This document shows, in pieces, positions 6,316 to 14,514 of a DNA stretch of 21,332 nucleotides. The notes below the pieces were generated by a model. The model was not told the DNA's origin, searched no databases, and saw only the letters and a list, made by a program, of their open reading frames with translations. This DNA is from CAMAPP01 sp046153685 (GTDB lineage Bacteria; Pseudomonadota; Alphaproteobacteria; CADEGL01): NCBI GenBank assembly GCA_046153685.1, contig JBJXGH010000068.1, positions 1 to 21,332 of the forward strand. Reading direction: 5' to 3'. Both the position numbers and the translations under genes were made by a program. Within the stretch, counting starts at the first letter, position 1, and the number at the start of each line of letters is the position of its first letter.

Positions 6316-6350
6316 AACGGCGCCGCCGCGGCAAAGCGGTCGGCGCCGTT
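6316..6350 (+). terminator. Second, strong hairpin between rpsU and the GNAT gene
   Basis: AACGGCGCCG (6316-6325) pairs perfectly with CGGCGCCGTT (6341-6350), and inside it CCGC (6326-6329) pairs with GCGG (6336-6339). An A5 run precedes the stem and TTGCAATTT follows it, so it resembles a terminator in both orientations, though the T-run is broken. It ends 18 nt before the GNAT start, so it could also affect expression of that gene. Confidence 0.55.
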
Positions 6351-6368
6351 GCAATTTCGAGGACGGCC

Positions 6369-6926
6369 ATGACCATCACCCACGCGATCGAGAAAGCCGA
6401 GTCCCGGACCGGGCTGACGACCATCTGGCGCATCGCCACCCAGGCGGACGCGGCGGACATCGCGCGCATCTACAATCAGGGCATTGCCGAACGCATCGCG
6501 ACCTATGAGACCGAGCCCCGCTCGCCCGCCGAGATCGCAGCCAGGATCGGGGAAAAGGGCGCGCGCCATCCGATGATCGTCGTCGAGCGCGGCGGCCAGG
6601 TCCTTGCGTGGGCGGGTGCGGCGGCCACCAGCACGCGCGCGTGCTATGCGGGCGTTGCGGATCATTCGGTCTATGTCGACCAGGGCGCGCGCGGCCAGGG
6701 CCTGGGCCGGGTGGCGCTCGAAGCCATCATCGAGGAATACGCCAGGCGCGGATTCTGGAAACTCGTCTCGCGGATTTTCCCCGAAAACGCGCCCTCGCTG
6801 GCATTGCACCGGAGCTGCGGCTTTCGAGTCGTTGGCGTGTTCAAGAAACACGCCAGGCTCGACGGCAAGTGGCGCGACACGGTGATCGTCGAGCGCCTGC
6901 TAGGCGCCGCGGCGGACGAGACCTGA
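6369..6926 (+). CDS. GNAT N-acetyltransferase, phosphinothricin/arsinothricin (PAT/ArsN1)-like
   Basis: A 185-residue GNAT-fold acetyltransferase that transfers the acetyl group of acetyl-CoA to an amine. The start ATG at 6369 follows GAGGAC. Residues 20-60 (WRIATQADAADIARIYNQGI then RIATYETEPRS) match the PAT N-terminus. The acetyl-CoA pyrophosphate loop is RGQGLG (108-113) inside VYVDQGARGQGLG. The C-terminal block FPENAPSLALHRSCGF (137-152) and GKWRDTVIVERLL (166-178) is typical of phosphinothricin N-acetyltransferase and ArsN1 relatives. Many PAT homologues act on other amino acid analogues such as methionine sulfoximine or sulfone, so the substrate is open. There is no ars gene in the window. 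It is separated from rpsU by strong hairpins, so independent transcription is likely. Confidence 0.85.
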   Translation: MTITHAIEKAESRTGLTTIWRIATQADAADIARIYNQGIAERIATYETEPRSPAEIAARIGEKGARHPMIVVERGGQVLAWAGAAATSTRACYAGVADHSVYVDQGARGQGLGRVALEAIIEEYARRGFWKLVSRIFPENAPSLALHRSCGFRVVGVFKKHARLDGKWRDTVIVERLLGAAADET

Positions 6927-7199
6927 AATCGGTTTGGTCCACGTCATCGGCCCGCTGGGCGCGGCCCGTCGACCGACGATCGGCTGCACCCATATCCCGT
7001 GGCCCGCCTTCGCATAGCCGGCAATGAAGACGAGCTTGCGCCTCGCTTCGGGGCGCAAGCTCGCCGAAACGCCGCATCACGATGCACCAAGTCGTGCCGA
7101 TCGCGGCGGCATGGCCGGTTACGATCGAAAAGATAGCGCCATGCCGCGCCATTCGCGCGCCGATGACGCCGAACTCGACGCGGTAGAGCGCGTCGTGCG
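6927..7199. other. Intergenic region between convergent genes
   Basis: There are 273 nt between the stops of the GNAT gene and the hydantoinase gene. Short open frames on both strands show no family-like sequence or good ribosome site. The only clear structure is the 12-bp-stem hairpin at 7031-7063. Confidence 0.6.
7031..7063. terminator. Perfect 12-bp hairpin between convergent genes
   Basis: CGAGCTTGCGCC (7031-7042) and GGCGCAAGCTCG (7052-7063) are exact inverted repeats around a 9-nt loop. The position between convergent GNAT and hydantoinase genes fits a bidirectional terminator or 3'-end stabiliser, although neither flank has a T-run. A dispersed REP-like element is an alternative that this window alone cannot decide. 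Confidence 0.55.
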
Positions 7200-8657
7200 T
7201 CAGCCGGAATAGATTCCGGTCACGGGGTCGAACTTGGTCGGCAAACGCCCAAGCGGGCGCGTTGCGGGGGAAAGTTCGCGTTGGAGATACTTGCCGCGCC
7301 CCGCCTTGCCTGTGAATTCGAAATCGCGCGCGATTTGTTCACCACGCGAATACGTCGCGACCGGCCAGCCCTTGACCTTGAAGCCTTCGTAGGGCGTGGC
7401 GTCCATCGCATCGTGCAAGATCGATTGGGAGATGGTGACTTCTTTCTCGGTGTCCCAAATTGCGAAATCGGCGTCCCCGCCGACGACGATCGACCCCTTG
7501 CGCGGCGCGATGCCATAGAGCCGCGCGGGATTGGTCGCGGTCAGGGCCACGAATTCGCGCACGTCGATGCGCCCCTTGCTCACCCCTTCGCTGAAGAATA
7601 TCGGCATGCGCACTTCGAGGCCGGGCACCCCATTGGCGATGTGCTTGAAGTCGGGCTTGGGCGAGTGGAAGAATTTTCCCGTGTTGTCGAACTTGAACGG
7701 CGCATGATCCGACGACAGCACGTCGAACACGCGGGTCTGGATGCCGCGCCAGACGAGTTCCTGATTGGCACGCTCGCGCGGCGGCGGAGCGCACATGCAG
7801 CGTGCGCCCTCGAGACCCGGCTTCTCCAGGTCCTCGGCGGCAAGCGTCAGATATTGCGTGCAGGTTTCCGCGTAAATGCGCAGGCCCCTGGCGCGCGCGC
7901 GGGCGATTTCCTCGATCGCTTCCGCGCCCGAGACGTGAACGATGAGAATGGGCACATCGACAAGCTCGGACAGCGCGATCGCCCGATGGGTCGCCTCGCG
8001 TTCGACCGGCATCGGGCGCGATACGGGGTGGAACTTGGGCGCGACATGGCCGTGCGATAGCAGGCGCTCCGACAGCCAGGCGATGGCCTCGTGATTTTCG
8101 GCATGCACCATGACGAAGGCGCCCTCGCGGCGCGCGACGGACATGATGTCGAGAATCTCGCGGTCGTTGAGCTTCAACAGATCGTAGGTCATGTAAATCT
8201 TGAAGCTGGTGATGCCGTCGCGGATGAGCGCGGGCAGTTCCTGCCCCAGAACCTGCTCGGTCGGATCGGACACGATCATGTGCAGACCGTAATCGATGAC
8301 CGCCTTCGGCCGCGCGCGCTCAAGTGCGTCATTGACCGCCGAACGCAAGGACATGCCGCGATGCTGGGCGGCGAAGGGAATGACGGTCGTCGTGCCGCCG
8401 CAGACGGCTGAGCGGGTGGCGGTGAAGAAATCGTCGGCGCACAGAATGCCGAGCGAGGACTTCTGTTCAATGTGGCAATGCGCGTCCACACCACCCGGCA
8501 TGACCAGCTTGCCACGCGCATCGACCTCGTCCTCGCCCTTGGCGAGATCAAGGCCGAGTGCCGCGATGCGCCCGCCCTTGACGCCGATATCGGCGGTGTA
8601 AATGTCGGACGAGGTGGCGATCGTGCCGCCGCGCACCACCATGTCGAATACCGCCAT
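7200..8657 (-). CDS. hydA: Dihydropyrimidinase / hydantoinase
   Basis: A 485-residue cyclic-amidohydrolase that opens dihydropyrimidine or 5-substituted hydantoin rings to N-carbamoyl amino acids in the cytoplasm. The binuclear metal centre is complete: His60 and His62 in GGVDAHCH, the carboxylated Lys153 in SFKIYMTY, His185 in HAENHE, His241 in HVSGAEA and Asp317 in SSDHAPF. The substrate Tyr of KIYMTY is present. The Pro of the usual VDPHTH is Ala and the Thr is Cys, a mild deviation. The ATG at 8657 has a GGGAGAG site. It is the third gene of a set with the amidohydrolase (28-nt gap) and the M20 carbamoylase, which would cleave its product. Allantoinase is less likely because of the length and the KIYMTYD motif. 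Confidence 0.92.
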   Translation of the reverse strand: MAVFDMVVRGGTIATSSDIYTADIGVKGGRIAALGLDLAKGEDEVDARGKLVMPGGVDAHCHIEQKSSLGILCADDFFTATRSAVCGGTTTVIPFAAQHRGMSLRSAVNDALERARPKAVIDYGLHMIVSDPTEQVLGQELPALIRDGITSFKIYMTYDLLKLNDREILDIMSVARREGAFVMVHAENHEAIAWLSERLLSHGHVAPKFHPVSRPMPVEREATHRAIALSELVDVPILIVHVSGAEAIEEIARARARGLRIYAETCTQYLTLAAEDLEKPGLEGARCMCAPPPRERANQELVWRGIQTRVFDVLSSDHAPFKFDNTGKFFHSPKPDFKHIANGVPGLEVRMPIFFSEGVSKGRIDVREFVALTATNPARLYGIAPRKGSIVVGGDADFAIWDTEKEVTISQSILHDAMDATPYEGFKVKGWPVATYSRGEQIARDFEFTGKAGRGKYLQRELSPATRPLGRLPTKFDPVTGIYSG

Positions 8658-8685
8658 CGCGCTCTCCCTATTCGTCCGTTCGCAT

Positions 8686-10182
8686 TTAGTCGCCCCGCCC
8701 CGCGAAGCGCTCGACATGATAGGGCCGATGGGCCACTGCGGGGCAAAAAGCATTGACCGCGGGCGCCAGGCGCTCGAACAGCGCGCGCTTTTCCGCCACG
8801 CGGGCCTCGATTCCGGCCCATGCGGCCTCGGCGCGCGTCTTGAGGGTGACCAAATCGACGTGAACCAGGCGCCGGCCGCGCACGGCGAACCGCCCGCCGA
8901 CCATGACGCTGTCCACGCTCGCGCCGTCCTCGAGATTGACGATCCGATTGGTCGGATCGCCGTAGGGAATCCAGTTGATCGAACCCAAATCGAGGAAAAC
9001 GATATCCGCCTTATAGCCGGGTGCGAGACGGCCGATGCGCTCGAAGCCGAGTGCTCGGGCACTCGCCTCGGTTGCTTGCAGGAAGCAGTCCTCGGCGCTG
9101 AGCCAGCGCGCGGTATCGGGGCCCTGTACCCGCGAGGACATGGCAGCCAGACGCATCGCTTCGTACATGTTGAGATTGTCCGAACACGTGACCGAATCGG
9201 TGCCGATGCCGACATTGACGCCGAGCTCGCGCATGCGCTTGACGCGAGCGATGCCATTGCCCAGACGCATATTGCTGCCGGGATTGTGGGCGATATTCGC
9301 GCCGGCATCTGCGAGCACGCGCATATCCTCCTCGTCCGTCCAGACGCCGTGCGCGCCCGTAAAATGCGGACCCAGCACGCCGAGCTTGGCCAGATGGCGC
9401 GTGACGGTCGTGCCGTAGCGCGCCTTGCCCACGACGGCCTGAACCTTCGACTCGAGCAGATGGGTGTGCAGGCCGACCTCGAAATCGCGTGCGAGGTCGC
9501 GGCAAGCGATGATGAATTCATCCGAGCATAGCAGCGGAATGGCGGGCGCCACCGCCGGGCGCACGCGTGCACGGTCAAAGGGCCAATCCTGGAGAATGCC
9601 GCGCACGGCGGCGAGCGCGCCTCCGGCTGGCCCGGGGCTCAGGCCCTCGGCCTCGCGGCGCAAGGACTCGGGCATGGCATCGAGCAGGCCCGGCACGGAG
9701 GTATACAGCGACGCATCGGCGGCTCCGGGGGCAATGATTGCTCGCATGCCCGCATCGAGATAGGCGCGCGCGGCGGCGTGGATGCCGTCCTTGGTCGGCG
9801 CCGGAATCTCGATCATGAGATCGTAAGCGGCGGTGCAACCCTTCAGCAACATTTCGCAGGCACCGACGAGGACGGAGAGATATTTGTCCTCCACCCCTCG
9901 CCCGCCGCTGATCCATGGTCCCGCCGCCAGCAGCAATTCGAGTGTCCACAAGTCGCCCGGCGCTTTAGACAGATTGCTGTGGCCGTGAGTGTGGGCGTTG
10001 ACGAGACCCGGATGCAGCAGGAATCCCGCGGCGTCGATGGTCTCGGCATCGCCAGGCGCCGCCAGGCCCGGCGCGCCGATTTCGGCGATGTCATCGTCGC
10101 GCAAAAGAATATCCGCCGGATCGGCCCTGTGGCGCGCCGCATCGAGCACGCGCCCGCCCCGGATGATCGCATGGCGCGCCAT
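8686..10182 (-). CDS. ATZ/TRZ-type amidohydrolase (metal-dependent deaminase or chlorohydrolase family)
   Basis: A 498-residue TIM-barrel amidohydrolase of the mononuclear-metal subtype. The metal-binding and catalytic motifs are NAHTHGHSN (His64, His66), HTHLLES (His241 with catalytic-type Glu244), GAHGVW (His278) and GTDSVTCSDN (Asp329). The HxxE plus TDS pattern is that of guanine, cytosine and S-adenosylhomocysteine deaminases and of the atrazine and hydroxytriazine hydrolases (AtzA/TrzN). The substrate is probably an N-heterocycle but cannot be named. The ATG at 10182 lies 2 nt after the stop of the carbamoylase gene, which suggests translational coupling; an alternative GTG at 10209 overlaps that gene. 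The setting between a carbamoylase and a hydantoinase suggests it prepares or deaminates a ring compound for the same pathway. Confidence 0.85.
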   Translation of the reverse strand: MARHAIIRGGRVLDAARHRADPADILLRDDDIAEIGAPGLAAPGDAETIDAAGFLLHPGLVNAHTHGHSNLSKAPGDLWTLELLLAAGPWISGGRGVEDKYLSVLVGACEMLLKGCTAAYDLMIEIPAPTKDGIHAAARAYLDAGMRAIIAPGAADASLYTSVPGLLDAMPESLRREAEGLSPGPAGGALAAVRGILQDWPFDRARVRPAVAPAIPLLCSDEFIIACRDLARDFEVGLHTHLLESKVQAVVGKARYGTTVTRHLAKLGVLGPHFTGAHGVWTDEEDMRVLADAGANIAHNPGSNMRLGNGIARVKRMRELGVNVGIGTDSVTCSDNLNMYEAMRLAAMSSRVQGPDTARWLSAEDCFLQATEASARALGFERIGRLAPGYKADIVFLDLGSINWIPYGDPTNRIVNLEDGASVDSVMVGGRFAVRGRRLVHVDLVTLKTRAEAAWAGIEARVAEKRALFERLAPAVNAFCPAVAHRPYHVERFAGRGD

Positions 10183-10184
10183 CG

Positions 10185-11459
10185 TCAGGCCGCGTCCTGG
10201 GCGAGCCACCAGCCGAGCACGGATGTGCCGTCCATGAAGTCGGCGATTTCCATGCGCTCGTCGGGATTGTGGCTACCTTTGTCGTTGCGCACGAAAATCA
10301 TGGCCGTGGGCACGCCCGCCGCGGCGAAGGCCGCCGCGTCGTGTCCGGCGGGACTCGGCAAATCCATCTGGTCGATGCCCAAGGCCGCCGCTCCCTCGCG
10401 CAAGGCGAGGGAGATGGCCGGGTCCATCACGCCGGCCTCTGCGCGCGTGCGCACGCCGAGATCGATTTTCACTCTACGTTCCGCCGCGATCTCACGCACG
10501 ATCGCTTCGAACGCGCCCTCGAGCGCCTTCACCAGCGCCGGGTCGGTCGAGCGCATGTCGAGCGACAACTCGACATGGCCCGAGACCTTGGTCAGGGCGT
10601 GATGGGCGGATTCGGTGAAGAAGCGCCCGACGGTCATGGTCATGTTGTGCCCGGCCGAAAGCGTCTGAGCCCACAACGCGTCGAGACGCGCGACCAGCGA
10701 GGATGCCGCCAGCACCGCGTCGCGGCGGAACTCGCGGCTATAGCCGACATGGCCATATGCCCCTTCGACGACAATATTGGGATGGCGGAAATTTCCGGGA
10801 ATGCCCGCACCTATGGCGATGGGCAGACCCTTGGCTTGGAGCACCGGGCCCTGCTCGATGTGCAGTTCCAGGAAGGCGCGGAGACGCTTGGGATCGAGAT
10901 GGGCGGGCCCGTCGCGCAAGCGTTCGGGATCGCCGCCGCTCTCGGCGATGTGTTCGGCGAGCGTGCGCCCGGTATCGACGCGTCGCGCGCGATCGAGCGC
11001 GTCGGTCGGCAAAGAGCCGAGGGCCGAGCGGCTGCCGACATAGGATACCTGGAACCAGGCGCTTTCCTCGGCACGCACGGCCATGGCCGTAAGATCGCGC
11101 ACGGGTGCCATGCCGGCGTCTTTAAGGCCCGCGAGCGCGGTCAACCCCGCAACCACCCCGGCCGCGCCGTCGTAATTGCCGCCCTGGTCCACCGAATCGA
11201 GATGCGAGCCCATGAGGATGGGCGGCGCCGAACGGTCGCGCCCAGGCAGGGTCATATAGGTATTGGCCGCGGCATCGCGTGTAACTTCGAGGCCGATGCG
11301 CCCGGCGAATTCGGCGCACAATTCGTGGGCGAAATTTTCCTCGGCACCGTACGAGGGCCGACGGATGCCTGGACCGATGCGTGTCTTTGCAGCCAGGCGC
11401 GCAAATAACTCCTCCGCCAGGCCCTGGCGGCGGCGGATGGCGGCGACGGCGTCGGTCAT
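10185..11459 (-). CDS. M20-family N-carbamoyl-amino-acid / ureidopropionate hydrolase
   Basis: A 424-residue zinc-dependent amidohydrolase of the hydantoinase/carbamoylase (HyuC, AmaB, allantoate amidohydrolase) branch of M20. It is expected to release ammonia, CO2 and an amino acid from an N-carbamoyl amino acid, the product of the hydantoinase encoded two genes downstream. Motifs: GSHLDSVDQGGNYDGAAG (84-101) with His86 and Asp97, the catalytic Glu pair AEES (130-133), ELHIEQGP with His200, GAYGHVGYS with His237 from the dimer-lid domain, and GSHNPDE with His397. The start ATG at 11459 follows GGAAAGCGA. It begins 37 nt after pntB. Whether it favours L-carbamoyl-alpha- or beta-amino acids cannot be told from sequence. 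Confidence 0.9.
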   Translation of the reverse strand: MTDAVAAIRRRQGLAEELFARLAAKTRIGPGIRRPSYGAEENFAHELCAEFAGRIGLEVTRDAAANTYMTLPGRDRSAPPILMGSHLDSVDQGGNYDGAAGVVAGLTALAGLKDAGMAPVRDLTAMAVRAEESAWFQVSYVGSRSALGSLPTDALDRARRVDTGRTLAEHIAESGGDPERLRDGPAHLDPKRLRAFLELHIEQGPVLQAKGLPIAIGAGIPGNFRHPNIVVEGAYGHVGYSREFRRDAVLAASSLVARLDALWAQTLSAGHNMTMTVGRFFTESAHHALTKVSGHVELSLDMRSTDPALVKALEGAFEAIVREIAAERRVKIDLGVRTRAEAGVMDPAISLALREGAAALGIDQMDLPSPAGHDAAAFAAAGVPTAMIFVRNDKGSHNPDERMEIADFMDGTSVLGWWLAQDAA

Positions 11460-11496
11460 TTTTCGCTTTCCGGTACGGCGGCGGTTAGATCGTGCC

Positions 11497-12885
11497 CTAG
11501 CCCAGAGCCTTGACGATATTTTCGCACATCTTCTTGGCGTCACCGAACAACATCATGGTGTTGTCCTTGTAGAACAGCGGATTGTCGACGCCCGCATAGC
11601 CCGAGGCAAGCGAGCGCTTGCAGAACAACACGGTGCGCGCGTCCTCGGCGTCGAGCACGGGCATACCGAAGATCGGGCTGGCGGGATCGGTCTTGGCCGC
11701 GGGGTTGACCACGTCGTTCGCGCCGATGACGAAAGCAACATCGGTCTGGGCAAACTCGCGGTTGATGTCGTCGAGCTCGAAGACCTCGTCGTACGACACC
11801 TTGGCTTCGGCCAGAAGGACATTCATGTGCCCAGGCATGCGACCCGCCCCCGGGTGGATGGCATAACGCACCTTGACGCCCTGGGCCTTCAAAATGGCGC
11901 ACATCTCGCGCAGCGCATGCTGGGCCTGGGCAACCGCGAAGCCGTAGCCGGGGATGACGATGATCGAGCCGGCGTTGCGCATGATGAAGGCCGCGTCGTC
12001 CGCGCCGCCCGTCTTGACCGTCCGGTCTCCGGCCACCTGGCCTGGCCCGGCGGTCTCGCCGCCAAAGCCGCCGAGAATGACGCTGACAAACGACCGGTTC
12101 ATGCCCTTGCACATGACATAGGACAGAATGGCGCCGGACGAGCCCACCAGCGCGCCCGTGACGATCAACAGATTGTTGGTCAGCGTGAAGCCGATGCCGC
12201 ACGCCGCCCAGCCGGAGTACGAGTTGAGCATCGAGATCACCACCGGCATGTCCGCGCCGCCGATCGGAACGATCATCAAAACGCCGAGCACGAGCGCGAT
12301 GGCCACGACAAACCAAAATACCTCGGGCGACTGGTTCAGGCAGAGATAGACGATGGCCGCGACCAGGAGTATGCCGAGCGCGGCGTTGATCGCGTGTTGA
12401 CCGGGGAACACCAGCGGATTGGAGGTGATCATCCCCTGGAGCTTGCCGAAGGCGACGATGGAACCGGTGAACGTGACCGCGCCGATGGCCGTGCCCAGGC
12501 CCATCTCCACCAGACTCGGCACGCGAATGGCACCCGACGAGCCGATGCCGTAGGCCTCGGGCGTGTAGAACGCCGCGGCGGCGACGAACACGGCCGCCAG
12601 GCCCACAAGCGAATGGAACGCCGCGATCAACTGGGGCAGCGCGGTCATCTTGATCTTGCGCGCCAGTACCGTGCCAATGGTCCCGCCGATGGCGAGGCCC
12701 GCGAGAATGAACTCGAACGCCAGCACGCCGGGCGCGGCCAACGTGGTCGCGATTGCGAGCGTCATGCCGGCGATGCCAAAGGCATTGCCGCGGCGCGCCG
12801 TCACGGGCGAGGACAGCCCGCGCAACGCCAGGATGAAACAGACCGAGGCCACGAGATAGCAAAGTGCCGCGAGATCGTCGGTCAT
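11497..12885 (-). CDS. pntB: NAD(P) transhydrogenase beta subunit
   Basis: A 462-residue membrane subunit of the proton-translocating transhydrogenase, which uses the proton gradient to reduce NADP+ with NADH. The N-terminal half (about residues 1-275) holds alternating hydrophobic helices. It includes FHSLVGLAAV, whose His91 corresponds to the proton-channel His91 of E. coli PntB, and LNSYSGWAA near 220-228. The C-terminal half is the soluble NADP-binding domain III: VIPGYGFAVAQAQH (310-323), HPGAGRMPGHMNVLLAEA (344-361) and GANDVVNPAA (388-397). The usual HPVAGRMPG has Gly for Val, a small deviation. It starts 3 nt after the pntAB stop and ends 37 nt before the carbamoylase gene. Confidence 0.96.
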   Translation of the reverse strand: MTDDLAALCYLVASVCFILALRGLSSPVTARRGNAFGIAGMTLAIATTLAAPGVLAFEFILAGLAIGGTIGTVLARKIKMTALPQLIAAFHSLVGLAAVFVAAAAFYTPEAYGIGSSGAIRVPSLVEMGLGTAIGAVTFTGSIVAFGKLQGMITSNPLVFPGQHAINAALGILLVAAIVYLCLNQSPEVFWFVVAIALVLGVLMIVPIGGADMPVVISMLNSYSGWAACGIGFTLTNNLLIVTGALVGSSGAILSYVMCKGMNRSFVSVILGGFGGETAGPGQVAGDRTVKTGGADDAAFIMRNAGSIIVIPGYGFAVAQAQHALREMCAILKAQGVKVRYAIHPGAGRMPGHMNVLLAEAKVSYDEVFELDDINREFAQTDVAFVIGANDVVNPAAKTDPASPIFGMPVLDAEDARTVLFCKRSLASGYAGVDNPLFYKDNTMMLFGDAKKMCENIVKALG

Positions 12886-12888
12886 CGC

Positions 12889-13230
12889 CTATTTCTTCTT
12901 CTTGAACATGGCCAGCATGCGCTGGGTCACGACGAAGCCGCCGAAGATATTGACCGCGGCCAGAACGACGGCGATGAAGCCGAAGATCTTCGAGATGTGG
13001 ATCTCTGCCGGCCCCGCGGCGATCAGCGCACCAACGATGATGACGCTCGAAATCGCGTTGGTGACGCTCATCAGCGGCGAGTGCAATGCCGGCGTCACGT
13101 TCCAAACGACGTAATAGCCGACGAACACGGCCAGTACGAACACCGTAATTCCCACCACGAAGGGATCGAGCGTCACGCCCGCCGACAGCAGCGGCATGTT
13201 CGCCAACGCGCCCAATCGAAACTCGATCAT
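12889..13230 (-). CDS. pntAB: NAD(P) transhydrogenase alpha subunit, part 2 (membrane domain)
   Basis: A 113-residue membrane protein with three hydrophobic helices (roughly 21-45, 55-73 and 82-106) and a KKKK C-terminus. It matches the membrane portion of the alpha subunit, with VTPALHSPLMSVTNAISS (45-62) as the diagnostic stretch. In alphaproteobacteria such as Rhodospirillum rubrum the alpha subunit is split into PntAA and PntAB, which is the arrangement here. The start at 13230 has a GGAGTGA site. The gene lies 43 nt after pntAA and 3 nt before pntB, so the three are surely co-expressed. Confidence 0.95.
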   Translation of the reverse strand: MIEFRLGALANMPLLSAGVTLDPFVVGITVFVLAVFVGYYVVWNVTPALHSPLMSVTNAISSVIIVGALIAAGPAEIHISKIFGFIAVVLAAVNIFGGFVVTQRMLAMFKKKK

Positions 13231-13273
13231 ATACTCACTCCGATCTCGACGCCGATTTTCGCACCCATCCCTC

Positions 13274-14440
13274 TCATACGCCCGCGCGCGCGGCGGCAGC
13301 GAAATCCGGGTGCGCGATCTTGCCGTCGCGCGTCAACGTCATTGCCTTCACGATTTCGTCGTCCCACGGGATATTCAGCACCTTTTCCTTGGCGTCGATC
13401 ATGAGCGCGAGGACGGCCACGATATTGCGCGCATACAGCGCGCTCGCGTCCGCCGCGATGCGGCTCGGCAGATTGGGAATGCCGACGATACGCACGTAAT
13501 TCACCTCGACCGTTTTGCCCGATTCCGACAGCGCGCAATTGCCACCCGATTCGACCGCCATGTCGATGACGACGGTACCCGGTTTCATGTCGCGCACCAT
13601 CGCCTCGGAGATGAGACGCGGCGCCGCGCGGCCCGGGATAAGGGCCGTGGTGATGACGATGTCTTGCTTTTTCAGGTGATCGTGCAGTACCTGCTGCTGC
13701 TTTTTCTTATAGTCCTCGCTCATTTCGCGGGCATAGCCGCCAGCGGTTTCCGCCGACTGGGTTTCCTCGCTCGGCACCTCGATGAACGTCGCACCCAGAC
13801 TTTCGACCTGCTCCTTGGCGGCGGCGCGCACGTCGAAGGCGCTGACGACCGCGCCTAGGCGCCGCGCCGTCGCGATCGCCTGAAGCCCGGCGACGCCTGC
13901 ACCCAGCACGACGACGCGTGCCGGCGCGATCGTGCCCGCGGCCGTCATCATCATGGGAAAAGCCCGGCCGAAGACGGCGGCCGCTTCGATCACGGCCCTG
14001 TAACCCGCGAGATTGGCCTGCGAGGACAGCGCATCCATGGCCTGGGCGCGCGTGATCCGCGGGGTGAATTCGAGCGCGAAGGCGTTAACGCCCAAAGACG
14101 CGTAGCGTGCGACCGAGGCGGTGTCGGAATGGGGCGAGAGCAGGCCAATGAGATTGGCGCCGCGGGGCATGGCGGCAAGTTCGTCCGCCCCGCCCTCGGA
14201 TGCGACCATCGGCCGCTGGACCTTGAGTACGATGGCGGCACCCGCGCAGGCAGCGGCGGCATTGGCGGCGATTGCGGCGCCCGCTCGCACATAGGCTGCG
14301 TCCGGATAGTCCGCCATCACGCCGGCGTCCGCCTCGATCGCGACCTCCGCACCCATGGCGATAAACGATTTCACGCTGTCTGGCGTGGCAGCGACGCGCT
14401 TTTCGTGGGCGCGCCGCTCCTTGAGAACGGCAATTTTCAT
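13274..14440 (-). CDS. pntAA: NAD(P) transhydrogenase alpha subunit, part 1 (NAD-binding)
   Basis: A 388-residue soluble domain I protein that binds NAD(H) and passes hydride to NADP+ on PntB. The N-terminus MKIAVLKERR with EKRVAATPDSV is typical of the AlaDH/PNT fold. SSQANLAGYRAVIEAA (139-154) carries the conserved Gln of the hydride-transfer site, and VVLGAGVAGLQAIATARRLGA (177-197, Rossmann GxGxxG at 180-185) binds NAD. The C-terminal part around 350-388 links to domain II in fused homologues. The ATG at 14440 is used because it gives the family N-terminus; an upstream in-frame start at 14518 adds 26 atypical residues. It is the first gene of the pnt set and lies 122 nt after the cNMP/FHA gene. 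Confidence 0.96.
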   Translation of the reverse strand: MKIAVLKERRAHEKRVAATPDSVKSFIAMGAEVAIEADAGVMADYPDAAYVRAGAAIAANAAAACAGAAIVLKVQRPMVASEGGADELAAMPRGANLIGLLSPHSDTASVARYASLGVNAFALEFTPRITRAQAMDALSSQANLAGYRAVIEAAAVFGRAFPMMMTAAGTIAPARVVVLGAGVAGLQAIATARRLGAVVSAFDVRAAAKEQVESLGATFIEVPSEETQSAETAGGYAREMSEDYKKKQQQVLHDHLKKQDIVITTALIPGRAAPRLISEAMVRDMKPGTVVIDMAVESGGNCALSESGKTVEVNYVRIVGIPNLPSRIAADASALYARNIVAVLALMIDAKEKVLNIPWDDEIVKAMTLTRDGKIAHPDFAAAARAGV

Positions 14441-14514
14441 GATGAACGGCGATTCCTCGGCGAAACCAAAGCCCTGCGAGGGGCCTCTCGCGAACTCCCC
14501 AGCGTGGAGCGAGA

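Noticed and set aside
6927..7199. Small open frames between the GNAT and hydantoinase genes
   Set aside because: No ribosome site, no recognisable sequence, and both strands are open by composition alone.
8658..9578. The hydantoinase frame stays open a further 307 codons upstream
   Set aside because: The extension lies out of frame within the amidohydrolase gene; the start at 8657 has a GGGAGAG site and the standard family N-terminus.
8602..11408. Long plus-strand frames opposite the amidohydrolase and carbamoylase genes
   Set aside because: Composition is that of antisense GC-rich coding DNA; the opposite strand has complete metal-site motifs.
11263..13404. A 713-codon plus-strand open frame antisense to the pnt genes
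   Set aside because: The translation is His/Arg/Asp-rich with no domain; long antisense frames are expected opposite GC-rich genes. The minus strand holds clear transhydrogenase subunits.
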